DNA of 64,000 bases from Pseudomonadota bacterium (lineage in GTDB: Bacteria > Pseudomonadota > Alphaproteobacteria > Caulobacterales > Caulobacteraceae): the NCBI GenBank assembly GCA_020161365.1, contig JAIUNU010000004.1:248001-312000 (forward strand). The letters are read 5' to 3'. The notes below the pieces were generated by a model. That model was not told the DNA's origin. It saw only the letters and a program-made list of their open reading frames with translations, and did no database searches. Numbering within the stretch: position 1 is the first letter of the stretch; each line of letters opens with the position of its first letter. Below are positions 41,833 through 50,532 of this stretch, piece after piece. Both the position numbers and the translations under genes were made by a program.

Positions 41833-42537
41833 ATGATCCTCGCCGTCCTGCAAGCCCGCATGGGTTCGTCCCGGCTGCCGGGCAAGTCGATGGCCACGCT
41901 GCACGGCCAGCCGATGATCGTGCGTCAGCTGGAGCGTCTGCGCGGCGCGCGCTGCCTTTCCAAGATCATCGTCGCCACCAGCCAGGACGAGGCTGACGAC
42001 GCCCTGGCGGGCTTTCTCGTCTCGCGCGGCCACACCGTTCATCGCGGGGCCGGGGCCGACATCCTGGCGCGCATCGCCCGCTGCGCCGACGCGATCAGCG
42101 CCGTCAGCCATGTGGTTCGCCTGAAGGGCGACGGCCCGTTCATGGACGCAGGCGTGGTCGACGACGCGGTCCGGATGGCCCTGGCCAGCGGCGCCGACTA
42201 CACCTCCAACCGCGTCCACCGGACCTTTCCGGCCGGGCTCGAGGTCGAGGTCATCAAGGCCGGCGTTCTGCGCGAGGCCGCCGCCGAAGAGCGCGACCCG
42301 ACCGCGCGCATCTCGCCCACCGCCGCCATTCGCGCCCAGCCGCAGCGCTGGAGTCAGGCCCACCTGCGCGCCGCCCGCGACTGGTCGCGGCTGGACTGGC
42401 GGGTCAAGACCGCCGCCGATCTGGCTTTCGCGCGCTCGGTCTACGACGCCCTCTATCCCGGCGACCCCGATTTCCGCATGGGCGACGTGCTCGACCTGGT
42501 CGAGAACCGTCAGGACATCGCCCGCTTCGCCGCCTGA
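41833..42537 (+). CDS. SpsF-like cytidylyltransferase-fold protein
   Basis: A 234-residue nucleotidyltransferase of the SpsF/CMP-sialic-acid synthetase group, made for activating acidic sugars with CTP in surface polysaccharide or flagellin glycosylation. The N-terminal nucleotide-binding motif AVLQARMGSSRLPGKSM is intact; the VRLKGDGPFMD strand carries the metal-binding Asp. The later R-E-H-V-T-P motif common in the family is not seen (RDPTARISPTAAIR stands in its place), so activity should not be assumed. ATG 41833 has AGGGAG 9 nt upstream. The preceding gene is a degenerate aldo/keto reductase. Confidence 0.82.
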   Translation: MILAVLQARMGSSRLPGKSMATLHGQPMIVRQLERLRGARCLSKIIVATSQDEADDALAGFLVSRGHTVHRGAGADILARIARCADAISAVSHVVRLKGDGPFMDAGVVDDAVRMALASGADYTSNRVHRTFPAGLEVEVIKAGVLREAAAEERDPTARISPTAAIRAQPQRWSQAHLRAARDWSRLDWRVKTAADLAFARSVYDALYPGDPDFRMGDVLDLVENRQDIARFAA

Positions 42538-42572
42538 CTTTTGTAAGCGTCTGTCTCTCTCCCAAAACTAAA

Positions 42573-42605
42573 AAGGGCGCCGTGCGAGACCCGCGCGGCG
42601 CCCTT
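42573..42605. terminator. Bidirectional terminator SpsF-like / ald
   Basis: AAGGGCGCCG (42573-42582) pairs with CGGCGCCCTT (42596-42605); A-tract before and CTTCTT after. Confidence 0.85.
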
Positions 42606-42631
42606 CTTCTGTCCGATGTAACCGGACGGTC

Positions 42632-43744
42632 TTACTTCCAGGCGCCGTACGGGTCGATCGAGGGCTTGCCCAGGGCCTCGGCGACGGCCGGGTGGGTCAG
42701 TTCGCCGTTCAGGACGTTCAGGCCGCGCGCGAGGTGGACGTTGGTCTTCAGCGCGTCCAGGCCCTTGTCGGCCAGAGCCAGGCCAAAGGGCAGGGTCGCG
42801 TTGCCCAGGGCTTCCGACGACGTGCGCGGCGCCGCGCCCGGCATGTTGGCCACACAGTAGTGGACGACGCCGTCGACCGTATAGGTCGGCTCGGCGTGGG
42901 TGGTCGGCTTGCTGGTCTCGAAGCAGCCGCCCTGATCGATCGAGACGTCGACCAGCACCGAGCCGGGCTTCATCTGCTTCAGGTGCTCGCGACGGACCAG
43001 CTTCGGCGCAGCCGCACCGGCGGTCAGCACGGCGCCGATGACGACGTCGGCCTTGAGGATTTCTTCTTCCACCGCCCCGAAGGTCGAGTAGCGGGTCAGG
43101 ATCCGGCCTTGATAGAGGTCGTCCAGTTCGCGCATCCGGGGGATCGAGCGTTCCAGCACCACGACCTCGGCGCCCAGGCCCGCGGCCATGCGGGCGGCGT
43201 TGCTGCCGACCACGCCGCCGCCCAGCACGGCCACGCGCGCCGGCGGCACGCCGGGCACGCCGCAGAGGAGCAGGCCCATGCCGCCGTTGTGCTTCAGCAG
43301 GGTCTCGGCCGCCGAGAACACCGCGATGCGACCGGCCACTTCCGACATCGGCGCCAGCAGCGGCAGGCCGCCTTTGGCGTCGGTGACGGTCTCATAGGCG
43401 ATGGCCGCGCAGCCGCTCTTGAGCAGGCCTTCGGTCTGGGCCGGATCGGGCGCCAGGTGCAGGTAGGTGAACAGGATGTGGCGCGGTTCGAGCTTTTCCC
43501 ACTCGACCTTCTGCGGCTCCTTGACCTTCACGATCATGTCCGCCCCGGCGAAGACGGCGGCGGCGTCGGGAACGATGCTGGCCCCCGCCCTGACGTAGAC
43601 GTCGTCGGCATAGCCGGCGCCGAGGCCCGCGCCGGACTGGACGATGACGGTGTGGCCGTGTCCGACATATTCACGGACGGCGGTGGGGGTCAGGCCGACC
43701 CGGTGCTCGCCCGGTTTGATCTCAGAAGGGACGCCAACGCGCAT
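42632..43744 (-). CDS. ald: Alanine dehydrogenase
   Basis: Reversibly oxidises L-alanine to pyruvate and ammonia with NAD; 370 aa. MRVGVPSEIKPGEHRVGLTP is the family N-terminus; substrate Lys in MIVKVKEPQ and His in FTYLHLAPD; NAD site VAVLGGGVVGSNAARMAAGLGA; C-terminal VDVSIDQGGCFETSKPTTHAEPTY (in parts). It is divergent from an Lrp/AsnC-type regulator with a 119-nt shared upstream region, the classical ald-aldR arrangement. Confidence 0.97.
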   Translation of the reverse strand: MRVGVPSEIKPGEHRVGLTPTAVREYVGHGHTVIVQSGAGLGAGYADDVYVRAGASIVPDAAAVFAGADMIVKVKEPQKVEWEKLEPRHILFTYLHLAPDPAQTEGLLKSGCAAIAYETVTDAKGGLPLLAPMSEVAGRIAVFSAAETLLKHNGGMGLLLCGVPGVPPARVAVLGGGVVGSNAARMAAGLGAEVVVLERSIPRMRELDDLYQGRILTRYSTFGAVEEEILKADVVIGAVLTAGAAAPKLVRREHLKQMKPGSVLVDVSIDQGGCFETSKPTTHAEPTYTVDGVVHYCVANMPGAAPRTSSEALGNATLPFGLALADKGLDALKTNVHLARGLNVLNGELTHPAVAEALGKPSIDPYGAWK

Positions 43745-43834
43745 GATGCTTCCTCCAAAAGCGCTTTAAAGCCGATCATGCGCCGCTTTTGTCGCAGTTT
43801 TCTTGGCGATTTTGGTCTCGGAGGCCTAGTTGAT

Positions 43835-43854
43835 GCAGGAATCCTGCGTAATAT
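43835..43854 (+). promoter_or_regulatory. Operator and promoter candidate for the Lrp-type regulator
   Basis: GCAGGA-A-TCCTGC (43835-43847) is a near-perfect palindrome of Lrp/AsnC operator size in the ald-regulator intergenic region. TTGATG (43830-43835) and TAATAT (43849-43854) flank it with 13 nt between. If this is the promoter, transcription would start within a few bases of the ATG at 43864. Confidence 0.4.
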
Positions 43855-43863
43855 GGTCAAGTT

Positions 43864-44337
43864 ATGAAGAAAGCCGCCGTAGAACTCGATAGTTTCGACC
43901 TTAAGCTCCTCACAGCGCTGCAAAGGCGGGGGCGCGCCAGCTTTGTCGAACTGGGCGAGGCGGTCAGTTTGTCGGAGTCGGCCTGCCTGCGCCGCGTGCG
44001 CGCGTTGGAGGAGCAGGGGGTCATCAGCCGCTACGCCGCGGTGATCGACGAGCGGGCCGTGGGGCTGCCGCTCAGCGTCTTCGTGACCGTGACCCTGTCG
44101 TCCCAGGCCGAGAGCGCACTGAGCGCCTTCGAGAAGGCCGTCGCCAGCGTCCGGGAGGTGGCGGAATGCTACCTGATGACTGGCGGTTCGGACTATCTGC
44201 TGCGTCTGGTGGTGCGCGATGTCGACGACCTCGAGCGCGTCCACGCCCAGGAACTGACCCGGATCCCCGGCGTGGTGCGGGTCAGTTCCAGCATCGCCAT
44301 GCGCACGGTGGTCAAGCGTGTCGAATTGCCGCTGTAG
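43864..44337 (+). CDS. Lrp/AsnC-family transcriptional regulator (ald regulator)
   Basis: A 157-residue feast/famine regulator. The N-terminal winged helix-turn-helix (LDSFDLKLLTALQRRGRASFVELGEAVSLSESACLRRVRAL, in sections) is followed by the RAM ligand-binding domain (VASVREVAECYLMTGGSDYLLRLVVRDVDD). Divergence from ald makes it the probable alanine-responsive activator of ald. There is no Shine-Dalgarno before ATG 43864 (GGTCAAGTT precedes it), suggesting a leaderless transcript. Confidence 0.93.
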   Translation: MKKAAVELDSFDLKLLTALQRRGRASFVELGEAVSLSESACLRRVRALEEQGVISRYAAVIDERAVGLPLSVFVTVTLSSQAESALSAFEKAVASVREVAECYLMTGGSDYLLRLVVRDVDDLERVHAQELTRIPGVVRVSSSIAMRTVVKRVELPL

Positions 44338-44409
44338 GGATCGATTAACCTTGTCTTGAACCGTCTTGGCCTAACGTCTCGCCGACATCCAACCGCGTCG
44401 GGGGACGAG

Positions 44410-45237
44410 ATGGTTTCGAGACGGCTCCTTTTGGGCGCGCTGGCCGGCATGGCCGCGCCCGCGCTGGCCTTCGCCGAGGGTGAGGGGCACGGACCCAGCG
44501 TGCTGACCAAGAAGGGGCGGCGCACCGCCAGCGCCCTAAAGCATCAGGCCAGCGACAAGGCCGCGCTCGACAAGGCGCTGGCCAGCGTCAAGCCGATGGA
44601 GCCGGACCCCGCCCACGAGCCTGAAAGCCACGCGCCGCCGCAGGAGGTGACGCCGGAGGAAGCGCTGGGCCGTCTCAAGCACGGCAATGCGATCTTCGCC
44701 CGAGGCGGGGCCAATCTGATGCTGCCGTCCCTGGCCCGCGTGGCCGAGCTTTCCAACGGCCAGAAGCCGTTCGCGATCATCGTCGGCTGCTCCGACAGCC
44801 GGGTCGCGCCCGAACTGGTGTTCGACTGCAATCTCGGCGAACTGTTCGTGGTCCGCGTCGCCGGCTCCACGGTCGGTCGCGAGGGCCTGGGCTCGATCAT
44901 CTATGCGGTCGAGCATCTGGGCGCGCCGCTGATCGTGGTGCTGGGACATACCAAGTGCGGCGCGGTCGGCGCGGCGGTCGATGTCGCCACCAAGCACGCC
45001 CACCTGCATGGCGCGCTGCATGAGATGGTGTTGCCGATCCTGCCGGCCGTGGTCACGGCCGAGGAGCGCCACCCGGCGGACCTGCAGGACGCAGCCATCC
45101 GCCAGAACGTCCGCGATGTCGCCGCTCGCCTCAAGGTGGCCGACGGCGTACTGGCCGAGAAGATGGAAGAGGGCCGCCTGAAGGTTGTCTCCGCCTGCTA
45201 CGACCTCGGCACCGGACTGGTCGCGTTCGACGCGTAA
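44410..45237 (+). CDS. Exported beta-class carbonic anhydrase
   Basis: A 275-residue beta carbonic anhydrase converting CO2 and bicarbonate. Zinc ligands and dyad: VGCSDSRVAPELVFD (Cys, Asp, Arg) and VLGHTKCGAVGA (His and Cys). The N-terminus MVSRRLLLGALAGMAAPALAFAEG is a signal peptide with twin arginines (SRRLLL), so export by the Tat route is likely; an export signal is less usual for this class. About 65 residues of linker rich in Pro and Ala precede the domain. ATG 44410 follows GGGGACGAG. Another carbonic anhydrase, without signal, is at 52580. Confidence 0.9.
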   Translation: MVSRRLLLGALAGMAAPALAFAEGEGHGPSVLTKKGRRTASALKHQASDKAALDKALASVKPMEPDPAHEPESHAPPQEVTPEEALGRLKHGNAIFARGGANLMLPSLARVAELSNGQKPFAIIVGCSDSRVAPELVFDCNLGELFVVRVAGSTVGREGLGSIIYAVEHLGAPLIVVLGHTKCGAVGAAVDVATKHAHLHGALHEMVLPILPAVVTAEERHPADLQDAAIRQNVRDVAARLKVADGVLAEKMEEGRLKVVSACYDLGTGLVAFDA

Positions 45238-45320
45238 TATCGTCATCGTCCCGCCGTTGACCCCTGTCGCGGCTTAGGCTCAAGTCGCCTCGAGCCTAGG
45301 CGAGCAGGGGAGATATCGGG

Positions 45321-48300
45321 ATGTCGACGGACGAGACGCCGCCGGAAGGCGGCCGCGACTCCCTTGGCGGCCTGGCCGCTCGCTGGGACGGCCTGCGTCA
45401 GGCGCTCTCCGACCGTTGGCCGACCGCCCTGAAGGGGCCCGTGGCCCTCGCCCTGGCCGGGGCCCTGGTCGTCGGCTTTGGCGGCGGCTTCGCCGTCGGC
45501 AAGGGCGGCCACTTCTTCGGCGGCGGCAAGCCTGCGGGCGCGGAGTCGGTCAAGGGCGAGGCCTGGTCGCTGTTCGGTAAGCCCCGATCGGCCAACGCGC
45601 CGCGTCGCGGCATACCCAAGCCTGAAGGCTTCGCCGTCTGGCAGACGCGCGTCGACAGCAGTGGTCCCGACCCGCTGGCCTGTATCCGCATGAGCCGGGA
45701 TCTGGATCCGTCCAAGGCCTATGCCGACTTCGTGCTGGTGTCGCCCGACATCGGCCGCCAGCCGTCGGTCCGGGTGAAGGGCGACGAGCTGTGCCTGGGC
45801 GGGATCGGCTTCACCGACCATCGAATCACCCTGCTCAAGGGTCTGCCCGCCAAGGGCGGCGAGACCCTGGGCGCCAACGCCGACGTCGACTTCACGTTTG
45901 GAGAAAAGCCGCCTTATGTCGGCTTCGCCGGCGACGGCGTGATCCTGCCGCGCGAGGAGTCCGACGGCGTCGCGATCGAGACGATCAACGTCCAGACCCT
46001 GGCCATCGAGGTCTGGCGCGTACCAGACCGCAACCTGGTCCGCAAATCGATCAGCGCCCCCGAACCGACAGGCGAAGGCGACTGGGCCGGCGACTATGGC
46101 GAAGATACCGTCGGCGACGACGGCCGCCAGGTCTGGAAGGGCACGGTGCAGGTCACCGGCGGCGCGACCGGCCAGAAGGCCACCACCGTCTTCCCGCTGG
46201 GCGCGGTGCTGAAGGACATGAAGGCCGGCGCCTTCGTCATCAAGGCGCGCGACGCGTCGGGCGGCCGCGATCCCGAGGACAGCGACAGCAATCCCGCCCA
46301 GGCTCGCCGCTGGATCGTGTTCACCGACATGGCGATGCTGGCCTATGACGGCTCGGAAAGCCTTGACGTTGTCGTCCGCTCGCTGAAGAGCGCCAAGACC
46401 CTGTCGGGCGTGCGCGTGGCCCTGGTGGCCGCCGATGGCGAGCCCCTGGCCGAAGCGCAGAGCGACGCCGACGGCCGCGTGCGGTTCCTGCGTCCGCTGC
46501 TGAAGGGCCAGGGCGCCGAGCGCGCCAAGATGGTCATGGCCTATGGGGCGCAGGGCGATCTGGCGGTGCTGGACCTCGACCGCTCGCCGGTGGACCTGTC
46601 CAAGCAGGGCGTTGGCGGCCGCACCGAGGGCGGGGTCGACGGCCGCAGCGTCGCGGCCGATATCGATGGCTACCTCTACGCGGACCGGGGCATCTATCGT
46701 CCGGGCGAAACGGTCCACCTGACCGCCATGATCCGCGACCGGATGGCCAAGGCCGTCAACGATCGTAAGGGCGAGATCATCGTCAAGCGTCCGTCCGGCG
46801 TCGAGTTCCGCCGCTACCCGTTCAGCCAGGCCAACGCCGGCGTGGCTCTGGCCGACATCGCCCTGCCGCGCTCGGCGCCGCGCGGGCGCTGGACGGCGCA
46901 GTTGCATGTCGAGGGCATCGAGGAGGCGACGGGCTCGCTGAGCTTCTCCGTCGAAGACTTCGCGCCGCAGCGTCTGGCCGTCACCGCCACGGGCCAGGAA
47001 ACCGTACCGCTGGGCGCGGGCGACACCCGCAAGGTCGACGTCTCCGCCCGGTTCCTCTACGGCGCGCCGGGCGCGGGCCTGCAGACCCAAGGCGAGGCGC
47101 GCCTGCGCGCCGACACCGATCCGTTCCCGGCCTTCAAGGGCTACGCGTGGGGAGACCAGGGCAAGCCGTTCGACGAAAAGTATCTCGACCTGGGTTCGAC
47201 CGTGACGGACGGCGAAGGCCACGCGATCCTGTCAGTCGGAACCGGCGACGTCGGCGACACCGCCCAGCCGCTGGTGGCCTCGGTCACCGCCTCGGTGTTC
47301 GAGCCCGGCGGTCGGCCGGTCCGCGAGGGGCTGGAGCTCAAGGTCCGTCCCAAGGCGGTCTATTACGGGGTCAAGGTCGAGCAGGGCGAGTCGGGCAAGA
47401 GCGATCCGCCCGTCAGCCTCGACATCATCGCCGTCAACGCCGCCGGCCAGCGCATCGGCGCCACGGCGACCTACACCCTGGTGGCCGAGCGCTGGGACTA
47501 TGATTGGTTCCAGCAGAACGGCCGCTGGCAGTGGCGGCGCAGCAGCCGCGACGCGATCGTGGCCAAGGCGCAGGTCAATATCGGCGCCGGCCAGCCGGCC
47601 AAGATCGCCCGACGCCTCGGCTGGGGCGACTATCGCCTCGAGGTCGAAGGGGCCGATGGCGCCCGGACCGTCACGCGCTTCTCCGCAGGCTGGGGCGCGC
47701 CGGCCCGTGAGGGCGAGGCGCCGGACGTCGTCCGCGTCACCGCCGGAACCAAGACCTATGCGCAAGGCGACACGGTCGAGATCACGCTGAAGCCGCCCTA
47801 TGCCGGCGAAGCCCAGATCGCGGTCGCCACCGATCGCCTGATCGACCTGAAGACCGTCAGCGTCGGCGAGAACGGGACGACCGTGCGCCTGAAGACCTCG
47901 GCCGCCTGGGGCGGCGGGGCCTATGTGATGGTCAGCGTGATCCAGCCGCGTGATCCGGTGGCTTCGCCCAAGCCGCGTCGGGCGCTGGGTCTCGTCTACG
48001 TGCCGATCGACCCCAAGGGCCGCAAACTGACGGTCGACCTGGGCACGCCCAGCAAGATTGACAGCAAGGCCCCGGTCGAGATCCCGGTGAAGGTGTCGGG
48101 CATGGGCCTGGGCCAGAAGGCCCGCATCACCATCGCGGCGGTGGACGAGGGCATCCTGCGCCTGACCCACCAGGAAAGCCCCGACCCGGTGAAGTGGTAC
48201 TTCGGCAAGCGGGCCCTGACCCTCAACTACCGTGACGACTACGGTCGTCTTCTGGACCCGAACATGGGCGCGCCGGCCAATGTCAATTTCGGCGGCGACG

Positions 48301-50375
48301 AGATCGGCGGCGAAGGCCTGACCACCACGCCGATCAAGACCGTGGCGCTATGGTCGGGCGTCGTGGAGACCGGCTTCGACGGGAAGGCGGTGGTCAAGCT
48401 GCCGGCCGCCGACTTCAACGGCGAGCTGCGCATCCAGGCCGTGGCCTGGACCGACACCGCCGTCGGCTCGGCCTCCAAGCCGCTGACCGTGCGCCAGCCG
48501 GTGGTGGCGGACCTGAACCTGCCGCGCTTCCTGGCGCCCGGTGACGAGGCCTACGCCACGCTGGAGCTGCACAATGTCGAGGGCAAGCCCGGCGCCTACA
48601 CCGCCGAGGCCTTCTCGGTCGGCGGGTTGAAGGTCGCCTTCAAGAAGGTGTTCCAGTTGGTCCTGGGCCAGCGCGTCGCCGAGAAGATTCCCTTCCTGGC
48701 GCCCGACGTCACGGGCGTGGGCAAGATCGGCTTCAAGGTCGCAGGTCCCGGCTTTACCACCCAGAAGGACTATCCGATCCAGACGCGCCTGGGCTGGGGC
48801 GACATCGTGCGCACCACGACCGAGCCGCAGAAGCCGGGCGAAGCCTTCACGCCTTCCTACCCGTTGCTGGCGGGCTTGGCGGCGGGTGATGTGACGATGC
48901 AGGTCAGCTACTCGCCGATCCGGGGCTTCGACCCCTCGGCGATCGCCGTGGCGTTGCAGCGCTATCCGTACGGCTGCACCGAGCAACTGGTGTCGACGGC
49001 CTATCCGCTGCTGTACGCCCAGACTTTCTCCAACGACCCCAAGCTCAAGCGTACGCCGGCCGCGCTCGCCGGCGCGGTGGGCAAGTTGCTGGATCGCCAG
49101 ACGCTGGACGGCGCCTTCGGTCTCTGGCGCGTGGGCGATGGCGAGGCTGATCCGTGGCTGGGCGCCTATGTCGTCGACTTCCTTCTGGAGGCGAAGGCTC
49201 AAGGCGTGGCCGTGCCGGACGCGGCCATCGACAAGGCCGTGGGCGCCATGCGCCAGGTCAGCCGCCCCGAAGGCTGGGCCTCGGTCGCCTATCGCATGGA
49301 GTATCCGGGCTGGTGGGCCAGCAACGAGGACGCTTCGAAGAAGGCCACCGAACGCATGCGCCGCCGCGCCAGCGCCTACGCCCTCTATGTGATGGCCAAG
49401 GCCGGCAAGGGCGACCTGGCTCGCCTGCGCTGGTGGCACGACGTGCAGATGAAGGACGAGGACCAGCCGATCGCCAAGGCCTATGTCGCCGCCGGCCTGG
49501 CCCGCATGGGCGACAACGCCCGCGCCCGCTCGGCCATGCGCCAGGCGGTCGGATCGTTGGGCTATCGTGACGAGATGGACTGGTACCAGTCCACCCTTCG
49601 TGACACCGCCGTGCTGACCGCCCTGGCCGCCGAGTCCGGCATGATGGACGTGGCCCGCCAGATGCAGGGACGCCTGGAGAACTCGGTCAAGGATCCCGAC
49701 GCCCTCAACACCCAGGAGCAGGCGGCGCTGCTGCACGCGGCCAACGCCCTCATCAAGGCCTCGGGGCCGATCTCGATCCAGGCGACCGGCGCCAATCCGC
49801 TGCCGCCCGCCGGCGGCGCCCCGCGCTGGGCGGTGGGCAAGCTGGCTGACGCCCGCTTCGTCAACACCGGCAAGGGTGTTCTGTGGCGGACGGTCAGCGT
49901 GCGCGGCACGCCGGTCGCGCCGCCGCCGGCCAGCGCCAGCGGCTTGTCGGTGGGCAAGCGCCTGCTGTCGATGAGCGGCGCGGCGATCGACCCGGCGAGC
50001 ATCCGTCAGGGCGACCGGATCATCGTGCTGGTCTCCGGCCGCTCGATGCAGGCGCGCTCGATGGCGCTGGTGGTTGACGACGCACTGCCTGCCGGCTTCG
50101 AGATCGAGACCACCCTCGGCGCCGACGACGCTCAGAATGGCCCGTTCAAGTTCCTGGGCGAGCTGACCGCCGCCGACGTGCAGGAAAGCCGCGACGACCG
50201 CTTCATCGCGGCCGTCGACCTGGAGGGCAACAAGGCCTTCGCCCTTGCCTATGTGGCGCGGGCGGTGACGCCGGGCTCGTTCTTCCTGCCGGGCGCGGTG
50301 GCCAAGGACATGTACCGTCCGGCCATCGAGGCGCGGTCCACCGCCTCCCGCGCGACCATCGCGCCGGGGCCGTGA
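45321..50375 (+). CDS. Bacterial alpha-2-macroglobulin (membrane-anchored)
   Basis: A 1684-residue protease-trapping protein of the periplasm. After a cytoplasmic start of about 35 residues, one hydrophobic segment (GPVALALAGALVVGFGGGFAVG) anchors it in the inner membrane. MG-type beta domains follow (DGYLYADRGIYRPGETVHLTAMIRD), then the thioester motif YGCTEQ (Cys1219, with EQ) and the alpha-helical thioester domain. The intact CxEQ places it in the thioester-active class. A penicillin-binding protein 1C gene follows, the known partner arrangement: PBP1c would mend peptidoglycan after attack while A2M traps the invading protease. Confidence 0.95.
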   Translation: MSTDETPPEGGRDSLGGLAARWDGLRQALSDRWPTALKGPVALALAGALVVGFGGGFAVGKGGHFFGGGKPAGAESVKGEAWSLFGKPRSANAPRRGIPKPEGFAVWQTRVDSSGPDPLACIRMSRDLDPSKAYADFVLVSPDIGRQPSVRVKGDELCLGGIGFTDHRITLLKGLPAKGGETLGANADVDFTFGEKPPYVGFAGDGVILPREESDGVAIETINVQTLAIEVWRVPDRNLVRKSISAPEPTGEGDWAGDYGEDTVGDDGRQVWKGTVQVTGGATGQKATTVFPLGAVLKDMKAGAFVIKARDASGGRDPEDSDSNPAQARRWIVFTDMAMLAYDGSESLDVVVRSLKSAKTLSGVRVALVAADGEPLAEAQSDADGRVRFLRPLLKGQGAERAKMVMAYGAQGDLAVLDLDRSPVDLSKQGVGGRTEGGVDGRSVAADIDGYLYADRGIYRPGETVHLTAMIRDRMAKAVNDRKGEIIVKRPSGVEFRRYPFSQANAGVALADIALPRSAPRGRWTAQLHVEGIEEATGSLSFSVEDFAPQRLAVTATGQETVPLGAGDTRKVDVSARFLYGAPGAGLQTQGEARLRADTDPFPAFKGYAWGDQGKPFDEKYLDLGSTVTDGEGHAILSVGTGDVGDTAQPLVASVTASVFEPGGRPVREGLELKVRPKAVYYGVKVEQGESGKSDPPVSLDIIAVNAAGQRIGATATYTLVAERWDYDWFQQNGRWQWRRSSRDAIVAKAQVNIGAGQPAKIARRLGWGDYRLEVEGADGARTVTRFSAGWGAPAREGEAPDVVRVTAGTKTYAQGDTVEITLKPPYAGEAQIAVATDRLIDLKTVSVGENGTTVRLKTSAAWGGGAYVMVSVIQPRDPVASPKPRRALGLVYVPIDPKGRKLTVDLGTPSKIDSKAPVEIPVKVSGMGLGQKARITIAAVDEGILRLTHQESPDPVKWYFGKRALTLNYRDDYGRLLDPNMGAPANVNFGGDEIGGEGLTTTPIKTVALWSGVVETGFDGKAVVKLPAADFNGELRIQAVAWTDTAVGSASKPLTVRQPVVADLNLPRFLAPGDEAYATLELHNVEGKPGAYTAEAFSVGGLKVAFKKVFQLVLGQRVAEKIPFLAPDVTGVGKIGFKVAGPGFTTQKDYPIQTRLGWGDIVRTTTEPQKPGEAFTPSYPLLAGLAAGDVTMQVSYSPIRGFDPSAIAVALQRYPYGCTEQLVSTAYPLLYAQTFSNDPKLKRTPAALAGAVGKLLDRQTLDGAFGLWRVGDGEADPWLGAYVVDFLLEAKAQGVAVPDAAIDKAVGAMRQVSRPEGWASVAYRMEYPGWWASNEDASKKATERMRRRASAYALYVMAKAGKGDLARLRWWHDVQMKDEDQPIAKAYVAAGLARMGDNARARSAMRQAVGSLGYRDEMDWYQSTLRDTAVLTALAAESGMMDVARQMQGRLENSVKDPDALNTQEQAALLHAANALIKASGPISIQATGANPLPPAGGAPRWAVGKLADARFVNTGKGVLWRTVSVRGTPVAPPPASASGLSVGKRLLSMSGAAIDPASIRQGDRIIVLVSGRSMQARSMALVVDDALPAGFEIETTLGADDAQNGPFKFLGELTAADVQESRDDRFIAAVDLEGNKAFALAYVARAVTPGSFFLPGAVAKDMYRPAIEARSTASRATIAPGP

Positions 50376-50394
50376 TGCGTGACGGCCTATCGGC

Positions 50395-50532
50395 CTTCTT
50401 CCCCCTCTGGGGGAGGAGGGCCGCAGGCCCGGAGGGGGCCAGTCGGTGAGGGGTCTGGACGTTTCTGGCGGGGTTTCCCTCACTCGCCCCCTCCGGATGC
50501 TGCGCATCCTCCTCCCCCGGAGGGGGAAGACG
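50395..50532. repeat. REP/MITE-like long inverted-repeat element
   Basis: Two arms of about 55 nt are largely complementary: left 50395-50452 (CTTCTTCCCCCTCTGGGGG... to GTGAGGG) and right 50477-50532 (CCCTCAC... to CCCCCGGAGGGGGAAGACG), around a 24-nt core. Each arm also folds on itself (CCCCCTCTGGGGG, GGGCCGCAGGCCC). It is G/C-run-rich and unlike the coding DNA on both sides; elements of this build are scattered between genes in alphaproteobacterial genomes. It sits between the A2M stop and the pbpC body and overlaps the pbpC start. Confidence 0.75.

Noticed and set aside
45243..47222. A 659-codon minus-strand frame opposite the alpha-2-macroglobulin gene
   Set aside because: Antisense shadow; the protein is rich in Arg, Gln and His in repeated GC-driven patterns and matches nothing.
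50395..50532. A CerM-type methylation-associated repeat
   Set aside because: The element contains no GANTC site, which that class carries.
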